A stretch of 64,000 nucleotides of DNA from DATAPD01 sp036265385 (GTDB taxonomy: Bacteria; Acidobacteriota; Terriglobia; Terriglobales; Acidobacteriaceae). Under the pieces are notes generated by a model. The model did no database searches and had not been told where the DNA came from. It saw only the letters and a list, made by a program, of their open reading frames with translations. Position numbers and translations under genes: made by a program. Positions 43,755 through 52,364 of the stretch are shown piece by piece; positions within the stretch are counted from its first letter, which is position 1; every line of letters starts with the position of its first letter. The stretch spans positions 1 through 64,000 of the forward strand of contig DATAPD010000059.1 of NCBI GenBank assembly GCA_036265385.1. Direction: 5' to 3'.

Positions 43755-44402
43755 ATGGCTCATGAATTACCGGCTCTGCCGTATGACTATGCCGCTCTCG
43801 AACCCTACATCGATGAGAAGACGATGCATCTTCACCACGACATGCATCATGCGGCTTACGTAAAGAATCTGAATGCAGCGCTCGAAAAACATTCCAATCT
43901 GGCCTCAAAGTCTGCCGAAGAACTCATCACCAACTTGAACGCCGTTCCTGAAGACATTCGCAACGCCGTCCGCAACAATGCCGGAGGCCACGTCAACCAC
44001 ACCATGTTCTGGCAGATCATGAAGCCAAAAGGTGGTGGCGATCCAACCGGCAAAATCGCCGACGTTATCAAGAAAAGCTTTGGCGACTTCAAATCCTTCC
44101 AGGAAAAATTCAACGCCGCTGGCGCGGGACAATTCGGCTCCGGATGGGTTTGGCTTGCCGCCGATTCTCAAGGCCAAGTCAAAATCCTGTCCACCCCGAA
44201 TCAGGACAATCCAATCTCCCAGGGACTTCATCCGATCTTCGGTAACGATGTCTGGGAGCACGCTTACTATCTGAAATACAACAACCGCCGGCCCGAGTAT
44301 CTTCAGGCTTGGTGGAACGTCGTCAATTGGGACGAGATCAACAAACGCTACGAGGCCATCGCAAAGAAAATCAGCTCTCCCGAACTCGCCGGCGTGAAGT
44401 AA
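43755..44402 (+). CDS. sodA: superoxide dismutase, Mn-type signature
   Basis: A 215-residue Fe/Mn superoxide dismutase: converts superoxide to oxygen and hydrogen peroxide in the cytoplasm. Metal ligands fit His27 (MHLHHDMHH), a second His in GGHVNHTMFW, and Asp/His in VWEHAYYLKY. Two points favour manganese: Gly in GGHVNHT, where Fe enzymes usually have Gln, and Gln in the STPNQDNP segment, as in Mn enzymes. ATG at 43755 follows GGAGG at 43745; an upstream ATG would place that site within the gene. A strong hairpin follows the stop. Cambialistic use of iron cannot be excluded. Confidence 0.95.
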   Translation: MAHELPALPYDYAALEPYIDEKTMHLHHDMHHAAYVKNLNAALEKHSNLASKSAEELITNLNAVPEDIRNAVRNNAGGHVNHTMFWQIMKPKGGGDPTGKIADVIKKSFGDFKSFQEKFNAAGAGQFGSGWVWLAADSQGQVKILSTPNQDNPISQGLHPIFGNDVWEHAYYLKYNNRRPEYLQAWWNVVNWDEINKRYEAIAKKISSPELAGVK

Positions 44403-44412
44403 ACCGGAATTC

Positions 44413-44451
44413 CGCGCAGGGACGTAGCTTGCTACGTCCTCGCGGGTTTTC
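44413..44451 (+). terminator. terminator after superoxide dismutase
   Basis: Nested hairpin: CCGCG (44413-44417) with CGCGG (44442-44446) encloses a perfect GGACGTAGC-TT-GCTACGTCC stem (44421-44440); TTTT follows at 44448. The inner palindrome recurs at 47767 with an A-T pair in place of G-C. Confidence 0.8.
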
Positions 44452-44607
44452 ATGCTGTTCCTCTCCACGGTTGTTTTCTTGCTAGCCCCCGCGCATGTCA
44501 TCCTGAGGCTCGCGTTCTTTGCGAACCGAAGGATCTCTGTAGTAGGCCAGCCGGTATGCAAAGCCGTTTGGGAACCAACATCCGGCTAATCACGTACCTT
44601 TTCTAGA

Positions 44608-45540
44608 ATGACTGCGCGATCGCTTCGCCGGGCCATTACCGCATTGGGAGCCTGCCTGATCCTTTGCGCCCTCCTGTCCATCTTCATAGCGGAAGCCGCG
44701 CTTCATCCGCAACGCCGCCGGCTCTCTGCGGAAGAAATCACCTATGTGCACGATCTTGCGGATCGCATGCAGGTTGACCTAGCTGATGTCTCGAGCACAA
44801 CCACCGATGGCGTTACTCTGCGCGCTTGGAAACTGCGTCCAGCACACCCGAATGGCGACTCTGTCATCCTTCTACACGGTCTCAGTGACAATCGGTTGGG
44901 GATGATCGGCTATGCTGAACTTCTCCTCGCACATCACTATGTTGTGCTCATGCCCGACGCTCGTGCCCACGGGGAAAGCGGCGGAGCAATAGCAACCTAC
45001 GGACTACTCGAGCGGACTGATGTTCGCCGCTGGTACGAATTCCTCGTAGCAGATTCTCATCCGCGCTGTGTGTTCGGATTTGCCGAATCGATGGGTGCGG
45101 CTCAGCTACTCCAGGCAGCACGCACACCGTTCTGCGCAATTGCTGCTGAATCACCATTCTCCAATTTCCGCGAGATTGCTTACGATCGGTTTGGGCAGTT
45201 CTTCCATGTGGGACCATGGCTTGGCCGAACGATCTTTCGCCCTGTGATCGAGTCTTCTCTTGCCTATGTGCGGTGGAAATACAGCTTCGACCTGGAATCC
45301 GTTTCACCTGAAGAAGTTGTAATTGGCGTGAATACCCCGATCCTGCTCATTCACGGCACAGACGATCGCAATATCCCGGTTCGTCACTCATACCGTATCC
45401 TCGCTCACAACCCCCACATCGTTCTCTGGGAAGTTCCCCAAACTGATCACTGCGGTGCCATCAGCACTCATCCAGAAGAATTCGCCGCAAAACTCTTGCA
45501 ATGGCTTCAGCTGCCAGCATCAAACCATCCCCACGGTTGA
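44608..45540 (+). CDS. alpha/beta hydrolase with N-terminal membrane anchor
   Basis: A 310-residue hydrolase. An N-terminal hydrophobic segment (ITALGACLILCALLSIFIAEAA) anchors or exports it. The oxyanion region is VILLHGLSDNR near residue 92, the nucleophile Ser lies in GFAESMGAAQ near 168, the acid is probably Asp in HGTDDRNIP near 250, and the His is in TDHCGA near 281. Serine esterase or peptidase activity is expected on an unknown substrate. It has no close co-directional neighbour. No good ribosome-binding site is visible, so the start is less certain. Confidence 0.85.
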   Translation: MTARSLRRAITALGACLILCALLSIFIAEAALHPQRRRLSAEEITYVHDLADRMQVDLADVSSTTTDGVTLRAWKLRPAHPNGDSVILLHGLSDNRLGMIGYAELLLAHHYVVLMPDARAHGESGGAIATYGLLERTDVRRWYEFLVADSHPRCVFGFAESMGAAQLLQAARTPFCAIAAESPFSNFREIAYDRFGQFFHVGPWLGRTIFRPVIESSLAYVRWKYSFDLESVSPEEVVIGVNTPILLIHGTDDRNIPVRHSYRILAHNPHIVLWEVPQTDHCGAISTHPEEFAAKLLQWLQLPASNHPHG

Positions 45541-45584
45541 TAGCAATAAACTGAACACACGAAACTCGACCTGAAACCTCGCCC

Positions 45585-46907
45585 TCACGGCCTCCTGTAC
45601 ACCGCCCCACCCTTCATCACAAAATCCACCTTCTCCAAAGCCGTCACATCCGCCAGCGGATCCCCGGGCACCGCCACGATATCCGCCAACTTTCCAACTT
45701 CGATCGTTCCGATCTGGCTCTGCATATCCAACAACTCCGCCGCGACCGACGTCGCCGACTTCAGCGCCTGCGCCGGAGTCATCCCGAACTTCACCATGTA
45801 CCCGAATTCTTTCGCCGGATTGATCTTCCAATCGAAACCACCCACATCCGTCCCAAACGCAATCTTCACGCCAGCCTTCATGGCGCGATGAAAAGTCTCT
45901 TCGTGCACTTTTACGAGTTTTAGCCATACTGGCGCGCCTTCTTTGGCACGTCCTTCTGCAACGTATTCGCCAACGAAAATGGTTGGGACGTAATAAATTC
46001 CACGCGACGCCATCGTCTTCAAATCTTCATCTGCGATGTAATCTCCGTGCTCGACCGAATCCACGCCTGCCTCGACGGAATTGTGCACCCCATAGAGAGC
46101 ATTGGCATGCGAAGCCACCTTGTGCCGTTCGCGATGTGCTTCGTCCACAATCGCTTTCAACTCCTCGATCGTGAATGTTGGAATATCGTCAACCACGCCA
46201 TCATCCCGATACCGATACGAACGATCCGAATACACTTTGATCCAGTCTGCGCCGTAGCTGATCTGCTCTCGCACAGCTTTGCGCGCCTCATCCGGCCCAT
46301 CCACCACCTGCACTCCATGCGGTACCGGCACATTCGGCGCATACCCTAATAATGGATACGCCCCCGTCACATTCAGTGCGCGCGTGACCACCACCATACG
46401 TGGCCCGGGAATCAGTCCGTTGTTGATCGCTCTCTTTACGTCGACATCGGCGTATCCTGCGCCCTCTGTCTCCAGGTCCCGAATTGTCGTAAAACCATAC
46501 TCGAGCGCCCGTCGCGCATTCACCGTCGCCAGGATCGTCCGATACTCCGGCGACTGCTTCAGCAACTGCACGTCATAGTCTTCCGACGTGATGTCCCCCT
46601 GCAGCAGCACATGCGTGTGCGTATCAATCATCCCCGGCAGGCACGTGCGTGAAGAGAGATCGATGACTTCACTCCCGGCAGGTGCCGAAGCGCCGAGCTC
46701 TTTGATCGTTTCTCCTTCAATGGCAATCACAACGTTCTTACGGGCGGTATCTGCTTTCCCATCCACGATGCTGCCGCATTTCAAGTACACACGCTTCGGT
46801 GCCGCATTAGCCGTTTGCGGATTCACGGTCTGCCCGTAGATCGAGTTCAATGACCACAATGACGCAACGCAGATCAGTGCCAGCGTTTTGAATTTGCTTT
46901 TCACCAT
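45585..46907 (-). CDS. secreted amidohydrolase (imidazolonepropionase/prolidase-like)
   Basis: A 440-residue exported metal-dependent hydrolase. After a signal peptide (FKTLALICVASLWSLNSIYGQ) come the metal motifs GMIDTHTHVLLQ near residue 90, a Lys in GADWIKVYSDRSY near 205, VASHANALYG near 255, SVEHGDYI near 275 and AFGTDVGGFD near 345. Such enzymes include prolidase-like and Xaa-Arg peptidases; the substrate is unknown. ATG at 46907 lies just after GGAGGAA; the adjacent GTG is an alternative start. It converges on the alpha/beta hydrolase gene with 44 bases between. Confidence 0.9.
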   Translation of the reverse strand: MVKSKFKTLALICVASLWSLNSIYGQTVNPQTANAAPKRVYLKCGSIVDGKADTARKNVVIAIEGETIKELGASAPAGSEVIDLSSRTCLPGMIDTHTHVLLQGDITSEDYDVQLLKQSPEYRTILATVNARRALEYGFTTIRDLETEGAGYADVDVKRAINNGLIPGPRMVVVTRALNVTGAYPLLGYAPNVPVPHGVQVVDGPDEARKAVREQISYGADWIKVYSDRSYRYRDDGVVDDIPTFTIEELKAIVDEAHRERHKVASHANALYGVHNSVEAGVDSVEHGDYIADEDLKTMASRGIYYVPTIFVGEYVAEGRAKEGAPVWLKLVKVHEETFHRAMKAGVKIAFGTDVGGFDWKINPAKEFGYMVKFGMTPAQALKSATSVAAELLDMQSQIGTIEVGKLADIVAVPGDPLADVTALEKVDFVMKGGAVYRRP

Positions 46908-46946
46908 TTCCTCCAAGCTGCTGATACCTCTGTACCCTCAAGAATT

Positions 46947-47024
46947 GAAATCTGAAATCTGAAATCTGCAATCCGAGAACTGACCACTGCCCACAGACCA
47001 CTGACTACTGACTACTGACTACTG
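46947..47024. repeat. low-complexity GAAATCT and GACTACT tandem repeats
   Basis: Three copies of GAAATCT are followed by ACTGACCACTG-like units and then three GACTACT copies. The repeat sits upstream of the amidohydrolase gene in a 470-base spacer (46908-47378) with no recognisable gene or promoter. Confidence 0.8.
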
Positions 47025-47299
47025 TTCCTTTCCTGTGCACTCGCTGTGCAAATTCCGGCTCGCGAGTCTATCAGATTTTTTTCGCATTCATCGCACCTCG
47101 TGCAAGCCGCATCTGCACACAGTTTTCGCACACGCATTCACCTGTTCCTTGATGGTTGGAAATCTGTCCCAATCCGCAGCCGAGATTTCGTCACTGCACC
47201 AATTTTGTGGAATTGACCGTCGTGCAAGCTACGCGTAAAGTCACTCCACCCTTAGCAAGAAAACTCCCGTAAGTGATCTTCGGCGCTGCCAGCTACAGA

Positions 47300-47343
47300 C
47301 CGGAAATCGGCAAATCGAAAATCGGCAATCGTCAATCGAAAAT
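47300..47343. repeat. low-complexity AATCGGCAAATCGAAA repeat
   Basis: Short imperfect repeats built from CGGAAATCGGCAAATCGAAAATCGG-like words, ending just before the start region of the gene at 47379. Similar tracts occur elsewhere in the window. Confidence 0.7.
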
Positions 47344-47378
47344 GATGTTCAGGCCCTCCCCCCAAAGGTGATCTACGC

Positions 47379-47696
47379 ATGAGAACGGAGTGGAACATCT
47401 ATCGCACACGCTTCCTGGTGCGCGCACGTCAACTCAGCGAACCAGTGTCGTTCACGGACGCGCTCGGCAGGGAACACAATGGTCAACCCGGCGACTACCT
47501 CGTGGAGTATTCCGATGGCATGTGCCGCATCACGCCCCGTCTTCTTTTTGAGGACATCTACGTCGCTATGTCTCAACCGATCAACGCAACAATCAATGAC
47601 CCATCCATCTCATTGCAGGATGGAACATATCGAACTCCGCCGCGACCTGTGGTTCCCATGGACCCACAACGCCAACGAGGCACTTACGCCGTTTAG
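47379..47696 (+). CDS. small hypothetical protein
   Basis: A 105-residue soluble protein, MRTEWNIYRTRFLVRARQLSE onward, with GQPGDYLVEYSDGMCRITPRLLFEDIYV in the middle and a Pro-rich tail. The central part reads like a small beta domain found in uncharacterised proteins (PGDYLV...); I cannot assign a role. AAAGGTGAT eight bases upstream of the ATG supports translation. It stands alone before the repeat field. Confidence 0.65.
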   Translation: MRTEWNIYRTRFLVRARQLSEPVSFTDALGREHNGQPGDYLVEYSDGMCRITPRLLFEDIYVAMSQPINATINDPSISLQDGTYRTPPRPVVPMDPQRQRGTYAV

Positions 47697-47766
47697 ATTT
47701 TGGACACCGTGCAGGTTCGGACACCGTGTAAAGGAGAGATTTTCTGCTTCCAATCAAATTCCGTAG

Positions 47767-47786
47767 GGACATAGCTTGCTATGTCC
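47767..47786. repeat. palindromic hairpin, variant of the one at 44421
   Basis: GGACATAGC-TT-GCTATGTCC, a perfect 9-base stem. Compared with GGACGTAGC-TT-GCTACGTCC at 44421 it has one base pair changed on both arms, so pairing is kept. Confidence 0.8.
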
Positions 47787-47821
47787 GGGTGCATCGAGAA
47801 ACGGATGTCAGCTGTATCAAT

Positions 47822-48111
47822 CCAGCCCGATAGGGCGGAATACGAAAGCCGAGGACGGAAGTCCTGGGTCAGCAGCACAGATTGACCGCGCGCACCGCAC
47901 ATGACCAAGCGGCGGATTACCGAACTCTCGCGGTCGATGAAACGCCAGCCCGATAGGGCGGAATACGAAAGCCCAGGACGGAAGTCCTGGTTCGGCTACA
48001 GATTGACGGCGCGCACCGCACATCACGAAACGAGGATTACCGAACTGTCGCGGTCGACGAAACGCCAGCCCGATAGGGCGGAATAGGAAAGCCCAGGACG
48101 GAAGTCCTGGG
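47822..48111. repeat. three tandem units of about 120 bases with hairpins
   Basis: Units start at 47822, 47945 and 48065. Each begins CCAGCCCGATAGGGCGGAAT and contains a hairpin with a GGAA loop (CCCAGGAC-GGAA-GTCCTGGG, best in the third unit at 48092-48111). The first two units continue through GCGCGCACCGCACAT and CGCGGTCGA-GAAACG words before the next begins; the third diverges after its hairpin. Open frames across the array carry no known protein. Confidence 0.88.
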
Positions 48112-48132
48112 TGAGTAGCGAATGCGAATCGA

Positions 48133-48212
48133 GTCCCGTAGGGACGACACGAAAATAGCCCGGCGCTTTAGCGCCGGGACATAACGAAACACGGAACCAG
48201 TCCCGTAGGGAC
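48133..48212. repeat. cluster of short perfect palindromes
   Basis: GTCCC-GTA-GGGAC occurs at 48133-48145 and again at 48200-48212. Between them CCCGGCGC-TTTA-GCGCCGGG (48159-48178) forms an 8-base stem. They continue the hairpin-rich field of the tandem array. Confidence 0.85.
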
Positions 48213-48403
48213 GACTGATGAAAGTGACAATTTACAGGCGTCATCCCGAAGACTCGCGTTTGCTCCAGCGAGTCGAGGGATCTCGCGCGCAGCGCACAAA
48301 CACGTCGGGACGAAGACGAATGAACTCAGACGAACACCCGATGTGGAAAAAACGCGCATCTGTTCCGTTAATCGCTTTAGATACAATATGTAGGGCTACC
48401 CTA

Positions 48404-48432
48404 TTGACAGCCCCTACATACGGGAGTACTTT
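48404..48432 (+). promoter_or_regulatory. candidate sigma70 promoter
   Basis: TTGACA at 48404-48409, a 17-base spacer and TACTTT at 48427-48432. The -35 is perfect, the -10 weak. An imperfect inverted repeat (TATGTAGGGCT with AGCCCCTACATA) overlaps the -35 element and could be an operator. Confidence 0.5.
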
Positions 48433-48438
48433 TCAACT

Positions 48439-48595
48439 CCCAGAGCTTCTAAATCTAGGGTTTTCGGGTTCAGAGGTGATACCCGGCAGCCCACTCCCGG
48501 GCCTCCACGCTCACCGTTAGCGTGGTTCCGCCTTACTAAACGGATGCGGTGACGTCGTCCCCCGTCCCTCCCCTCGGGGGATCTGCAGTTTTTGT
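48439..48595 (+). ncRNA. candidate structured RNA or leader ending in a terminator
   Basis: Downstream of the promoter, the segment has CCCGG/CCCGGG pairing near 48482-48501, a perfect CCACGCT-CACCGTT-AGCGTGG hairpin (48504-48524), and finally CCCCCG...CGGGGG (about 48559-48580) followed by TTTTT at 48590-48594. It could be a small RNA of about 155 nucleotides, or an attenuating leader of the gene at 48672 and nrdJ. No cobalamin-riboswitch B12 box or other known consensus was found. Confidence 0.35.
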
Positions 48596-48671
48596 AAATC
48601 ACAACATTGCTGTTCGTCGTCTCGGCGGTCTTGGATTGCCGCACGGTCGAGTTGCCTTAATAAGGAGCCCC

Positions 48672-49109
48672 ATGGACGATCTCACCCGGTTGGTTGACGC
48701 CTCTCTCGCGCGTCACGGCGTGCGCCCCATCGTCGATCATCATCGTCTGGAATGGTCGCGCTGGTTTCGTTGCGAATCCAGTTTCGGCCTCTGGCTTGTC
48801 CCAAATCAGCCCGGCTTGTTCGCTCTCGGGGAAGAAGTAGTTGCCCCCGGAGAAAACATCGCCACTGGAGGCAAGCGTATGCTCGCGATCTTCCATATCG
48901 CGGAGACCCGCGATTTGGGAATCGCCTTGGGACGCCTTTTTACCTCGTCCCATCCTCTTTATGAGCGGATGGCACAAGGTCGGTGCTTCGCCCGCTATGC
49001 CATCGTGACTGACGCCGGTGAGCGCGCCACCTGTCTGGGCGCATTTCAGCGTTGGCTGGATTCCTCAGCCGAAACAGCCTCCGGGTTTTCCGCCGACTCG
49101 GATCGATAA
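48672..49109 (+). CDS. hypothetical protein upstream of nrdJ
   Basis: A 145-residue soluble protein, MDDLTRLVDASLARHGVRPI onward, without recognised motifs. It has RLEWSRWFRCESSFGLWLVPNQPG and GKRMLAIFHIAETRDLGIALGRLF, suggesting a compact alpha/beta fold. AAGGAG lies eight bases before the ATG; a longer frame upstream would run through the structured leader. It is 66 bases upstream of nrdJ and probably shares its message. I cannot give a function. Confidence 0.75.
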   Translation: MDDLTRLVDASLARHGVRPIVDHHRLEWSRWFRCESSFGLWLVPNQPGLFALGEEVVAPGENIATGGKRMLAIFHIAETRDLGIALGRLFTSSHPLYERMAQGRCFARYAIVTDAGERATCLGAFQRWLDSSAETASGFSADSDR

Positions 49110-49175
49110 ACTACCCACAAGCACGCGACACAAGGATCCACCGGACACGAAACGGAATCTAATTAGGAGACGAGA

Positions 49176-52142
49176 ATGGCCGAAACGACAGTTAAAACAA
49201 CAAAACCCGAAACCCGCAAAGAAGAGAAGCTTGCCCCCGGACTCCAGTTCCGTCGCCTCTTCACGAAACCCGGTGTGTCTCCTTACGACGAAATCGATTG
49301 GGAACTCCGTAACGCTCAGATCACGGATGCCAAGGGCAACGTGATCTTCGAACAGAAAGACGTTGAGGTCCCGAAAGACTGGTCGATGACCGCCACCAAC
49401 ATCGTGGCCTCGAAATATCTGCACGGCAAAATCGGAACTCCTGAGCGCGAAACCGGCGTGCGCCAACTCGTCTCCCGCGTCGCCGAAACCATTCGTGACT
49501 GGGGTATGAACGATGGCTACTTCCGTTCACCCGAAGATGCCGCTGTGTTCCACGACGAGCTCGCTTTCATCCTTTTGCGTCAGTACGCTGCCTTTAATTC
49601 GCCCGTCTGGTTCAACGTTGGATGCGACCGCATCGAGCCCAATTCCGATGCGACCAATTGGCACTGGAATCACACCACCCAACGCGTCGAGTTTTCCGTT
49701 ACCGGATATAAAACGCCGCAGTGTTCCGCTTGCTTCATCAACTCGGTGAAAGATTCCCTCGACTCCATCCTCACTCTCGCTAAGACCGAGGGCATGCTCT
49801 TCAAATGGGGAAGCGGTACTGGTACCAATCTTTCAACTCTGCGTTCCTCAACTGAAACTCTGAGCGGCGGTGGCACGGCGTCTGGCCCGCTGAGCTTTAT
49901 GAAAGGCTTCGATGCTTTCGCCGGTGTCATCAAATCCGGTGGTAAGACACGTCGCGCTGCCAAGATGGTCATCCTGAACGTCGAGCATCCTGACATCATT
50001 GATTTCATCGAGTGCAAATCCAAAGAGGAAGCGAAAGCCTGGGCTCTGGTCAACGCCGGATACGACGGTTCTTCTCCAGACGCGGAAGCCTACTCTTCCA
50101 TCTTCTTTCAAAACGCCAATAACTCCGTTCGCGTCACCGATGACTTTATGTATGCCGTTGTTCGCGACACGGACTTCTCTACCCGCGCTGTTCTCGGTGG
50201 CCGTCCGATGCAGACTTTTAAAGCGAAAGATCTGCTGAACAAGATCTCCGATGCAACTTGGCGATGCGGTGATCCCGGCATGCAGTACGACACGACCGTC
50301 AATCGTTGGCACACTTCGAAGAACACGGCTCGCATCAATGCTTCGAATCCCTGCAGTGAGTACATGTTCCTCGATGACTCCGCTTGCAACCTTGCGAGTC
50401 TAAATCTTTTGAAGTTCGCCCCGAACGGCACGTTTGATGTCGACGCCTATCGCCACGCGGTTGACGTCCTCATCACCGCGCAGGAAATTCTCGTCGACAA
50501 CGCTGGCTATCCCACCGAGATGATCGGCAAGAACTCTCACGACTATCGTCCGCTCGGACTTGGTTATGCGAACCTCGGCGCACTGCTCATGGCCGCTGGC
50601 TTGCCGTACGACTCCGACGGCGGTCGCGATTACGCGGCTTGCGTCACCGCGATCATGTGCGGCGAAGCGTATCTGCAGTCCTCGCGCATTGCGGAACAAT
50701 GCCAGCCGCTCGCACCTGCGACCGATCTCTTGCAGCAGCGTCTCGGCGCCACCACCGCTGATGCGATGCCAGGCTCCGCTTGTCCCGGCTGGTATCTGAA
50801 TCGCGAGCCGTTCCTCGATGTCATTCGCATGCATCGCGCCTCGGTCAACAACATCAACAAGTCGAACGTTCCCACCGCTCTCTACGAATCATCGAAAGCG
50901 ACTTGGGACGAAGCTCTCGCCTACGGCGAGAAGCACGGATACCGCAACTCCCAGGTCACCGTCCTCGCTCCCACCGGCACCATCGGCTTCATGATGGACT
51001 GCGACACTACCGGGGTGGAGCCGGATTTGGCGTTGATCAAGTACAAAAAGCTGGTGGGTGGAGGGATGATCAAGATTGTGAACAACACCGTGCCATCGGC
51101 GTTGTTCAAGCTTGGTTACACGCACGAAGAAGCGGACCAGATTGTTTCTTACATCGATGCGACCGGAACGATTGAAGGCGCGCCGAACATTAAGGAAGAG
51201 CATCTTGCTGTGTTTGATTGCTCGTTCAAGCCGGCGAAGGGAACTCGATCGATCCACTACATGGGGCATCTGCGGATGATGGCGGCGACGCAGCCATTCA
51301 TCTCCGGCGCAATTTCGAAGACCGTCAACCTGCCGAATTCAGCGACGGTCGAAGAAATTTCGGAAGCGTACATCCAGGCGTGGAAACTTGGAATTAAAGC
51401 GGTCGCGATTTATCGCGATGGATGCAAACAGTCGCAGCCACTTTCCGCGGCAGGAACATCGACGGCGTTGTCGAAGAAGGAAGACGCGGGCGTGGCGACG
51501 CGTGTCGCTCCAGCCGTGCCGGAAGAAGATCTGAACGGTCCGCCGCGCGCTGTGCGTCACAAGCTCAAAGAAGAGCGCATGTCCGTGACGCACAAGTTCA
51601 ACATTGGAGGCCACGAGGGTTACATCATCGTTGGCTTGTATCCGAGTGGAGAACCGGGCGAAATCTTCATCAAGATGGCGAAAGAAGGTTCAACCGTCTC
51701 CGGTTTGATGGACAGCTTCGCGCTCGCGGTTTCGATCGCGTTGCAGCATGGTGTGCCGTTGAAGTTGTTCTGCGAAAAATTCGCGCACACGCGTTTCGAG
51801 CCGAGCGGCTGGTCGAACAATCCGGACATCGGTTTCGCGAAATCCATCATGGATTACATCTTCCGGTGGCTGCAGATGCGATTCCTCACCGGACAGCAAC
51901 AGTTCCTGTTCGAGAATCTTCGGCCGCGGATATCCGGTACCCCGCAGGTCGAGCCCACAGCAGAGGCGCCTCCTGCTGAAAACAGGGACTTGAGGACAGG
52001 CTCAGTCCATGCAGCGGACGCGCTCTCGAATATCGTCGATCTCGGCGATGCTCCGAGCTGTCACGTCTGCGGAGCGATCATGACGCGGAACGGATCGTGC
52101 TACCGGTGCATGTCGTGTGGATCGACATCGGGATGCAGCTAA
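49176..52142 (+). CDS. nrdJ: adenosylcobalamin-dependent (class II) ribonucleotide reductase
   Basis: A 988-residue reductase making deoxyribonucleotides with coenzyme B12, independent of oxygen. The thiyl-radical Cys393 and Glu395 lie in NPCSEYMFLDD; the redox pair is one of Cys183/186 (QCSACFINS) and Cys404 (SACNLASLNL). APTGTIGFMMDCDTTGVEPD is the usual phosphate-binding and specificity region. A TSCPD-type domain follows near 800-900, and the C-terminus has a Cys-rich zinc-ribbon-like tail (CHVCG...CYRCMSCG) that probably re-reduces the active site. AGGAG precedes the ATG. Codon choice changes abruptly near base 51011. A terminator follows. Confidence 0.96.
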   Translation: MAETTVKTTKPETRKEEKLAPGLQFRRLFTKPGVSPYDEIDWELRNAQITDAKGNVIFEQKDVEVPKDWSMTATNIVASKYLHGKIGTPERETGVRQLVSRVAETIRDWGMNDGYFRSPEDAAVFHDELAFILLRQYAAFNSPVWFNVGCDRIEPNSDATNWHWNHTTQRVEFSVTGYKTPQCSACFINSVKDSLDSILTLAKTEGMLFKWGSGTGTNLSTLRSSTETLSGGGTASGPLSFMKGFDAFAGVIKSGGKTRRAAKMVILNVEHPDIIDFIECKSKEEAKAWALVNAGYDGSSPDAEAYSSIFFQNANNSVRVTDDFMYAVVRDTDFSTRAVLGGRPMQTFKAKDLLNKISDATWRCGDPGMQYDTTVNRWHTSKNTARINASNPCSEYMFLDDSACNLASLNLLKFAPNGTFDVDAYRHAVDVLITAQEILVDNAGYPTEMIGKNSHDYRPLGLGYANLGALLMAAGLPYDSDGGRDYAACVTAIMCGEAYLQSSRIAEQCQPLAPATDLLQQRLGATTADAMPGSACPGWYLNREPFLDVIRMHRASVNNINKSNVPTALYESSKATWDEALAYGEKHGYRNSQVTVLAPTGTIGFMMDCDTTGVEPDLALIKYKKLVGGGMIKIVNNTVPSALFKLGYTHEEADQIVSYIDATGTIEGAPNIKEEHLAVFDCSFKPAKGTRSIHYMGHLRMMAATQPFISGAISKTVNLPNSATVEEISEAYIQAWKLGIKAVAIYRDGCKQSQPLSAAGTSTALSKKEDAGVATRVAPAVPEEDLNGPPRAVRHKLKEERMSVTHKFNIGGHEGYIIVGLYPSGEPGEIFIKMAKEGSTVSGLMDSFALAVSIALQHGVPLKLFCEKFAHTRFEPSGWSNNPDIGFAKSIMDYIFRWLQMRFLTGQQQFLFENLRPRISGTPQVEPTAEAPPAENRDLRTGSVHAADALSNIVDLGDAPSCHVCGAIMTRNGSCYRCMSCGSTSGCS

Positions 52143-52193
52143 GAATCGGTTGCTAGTAACTGGTAGCTAGTCGCTAGTCGAAAAATCAGAGAG

Positions 52194-52221
52194 GCCACGA
52201 GTGAATGCTCGTGGCTTTTTT
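52194..52221 (+). terminator. rho-independent terminator of nrdJ
   Basis: Perfect 8-base stem GCCACGAG / CTCGTGGC with loop TGAATG and six T residues. It lies about 50 bases beyond the nrdJ stop, after a short CTAGTCG-type repeat. Confidence 0.93.
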
Positions 52222-52269
52222 GTTCTCGGTTCTTAGTGGGTCGGAGATGCGGTGCTGGGGTTGAGCGAA

Positions 52270-52310
52270 GTGGAATCCCACCCTAGCGCAAAAGCGGCGC
52301 TAGACAGGGC
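52270..52310. repeat. dispersed palindromic repeat, copy 1
   Basis: TGGAATCCCACCCTAGCGC-AAAAGCG-GCGCTAG forms a hairpin (CTAGCGC/GCGCTAG). Related copies lie at 57321, 58574 and 59771. This copy has a diverged right end (ACAGGGC instead of GATGGGG). Confidence 0.8.
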
Positions 52311-52364
52311 ATTCCGGTTCGTGGACATTTTTATCTCTCGCGCACACCAGGTTGAACAACATCT

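Noticed and set aside
47822..48184. Tandem units as a CRISPR array
   Set aside because: Repeats are about 120 bases with hairpins throughout and no unique spacers between short direct repeats; no cas gene is near.
48439..48595. 6S or signal-recognition-particle RNA
   Set aside because: The ends are not complementary as in 6S RNA, and the conserved SRP GGAAG/AGCAG core is absent.
48404..48671. Cobalamin riboswitch upstream of the nrdJ region
   Set aside because: The B12 box (AGCCAGGAGACC-like) and the upstream conserved core could not be found on either strand.
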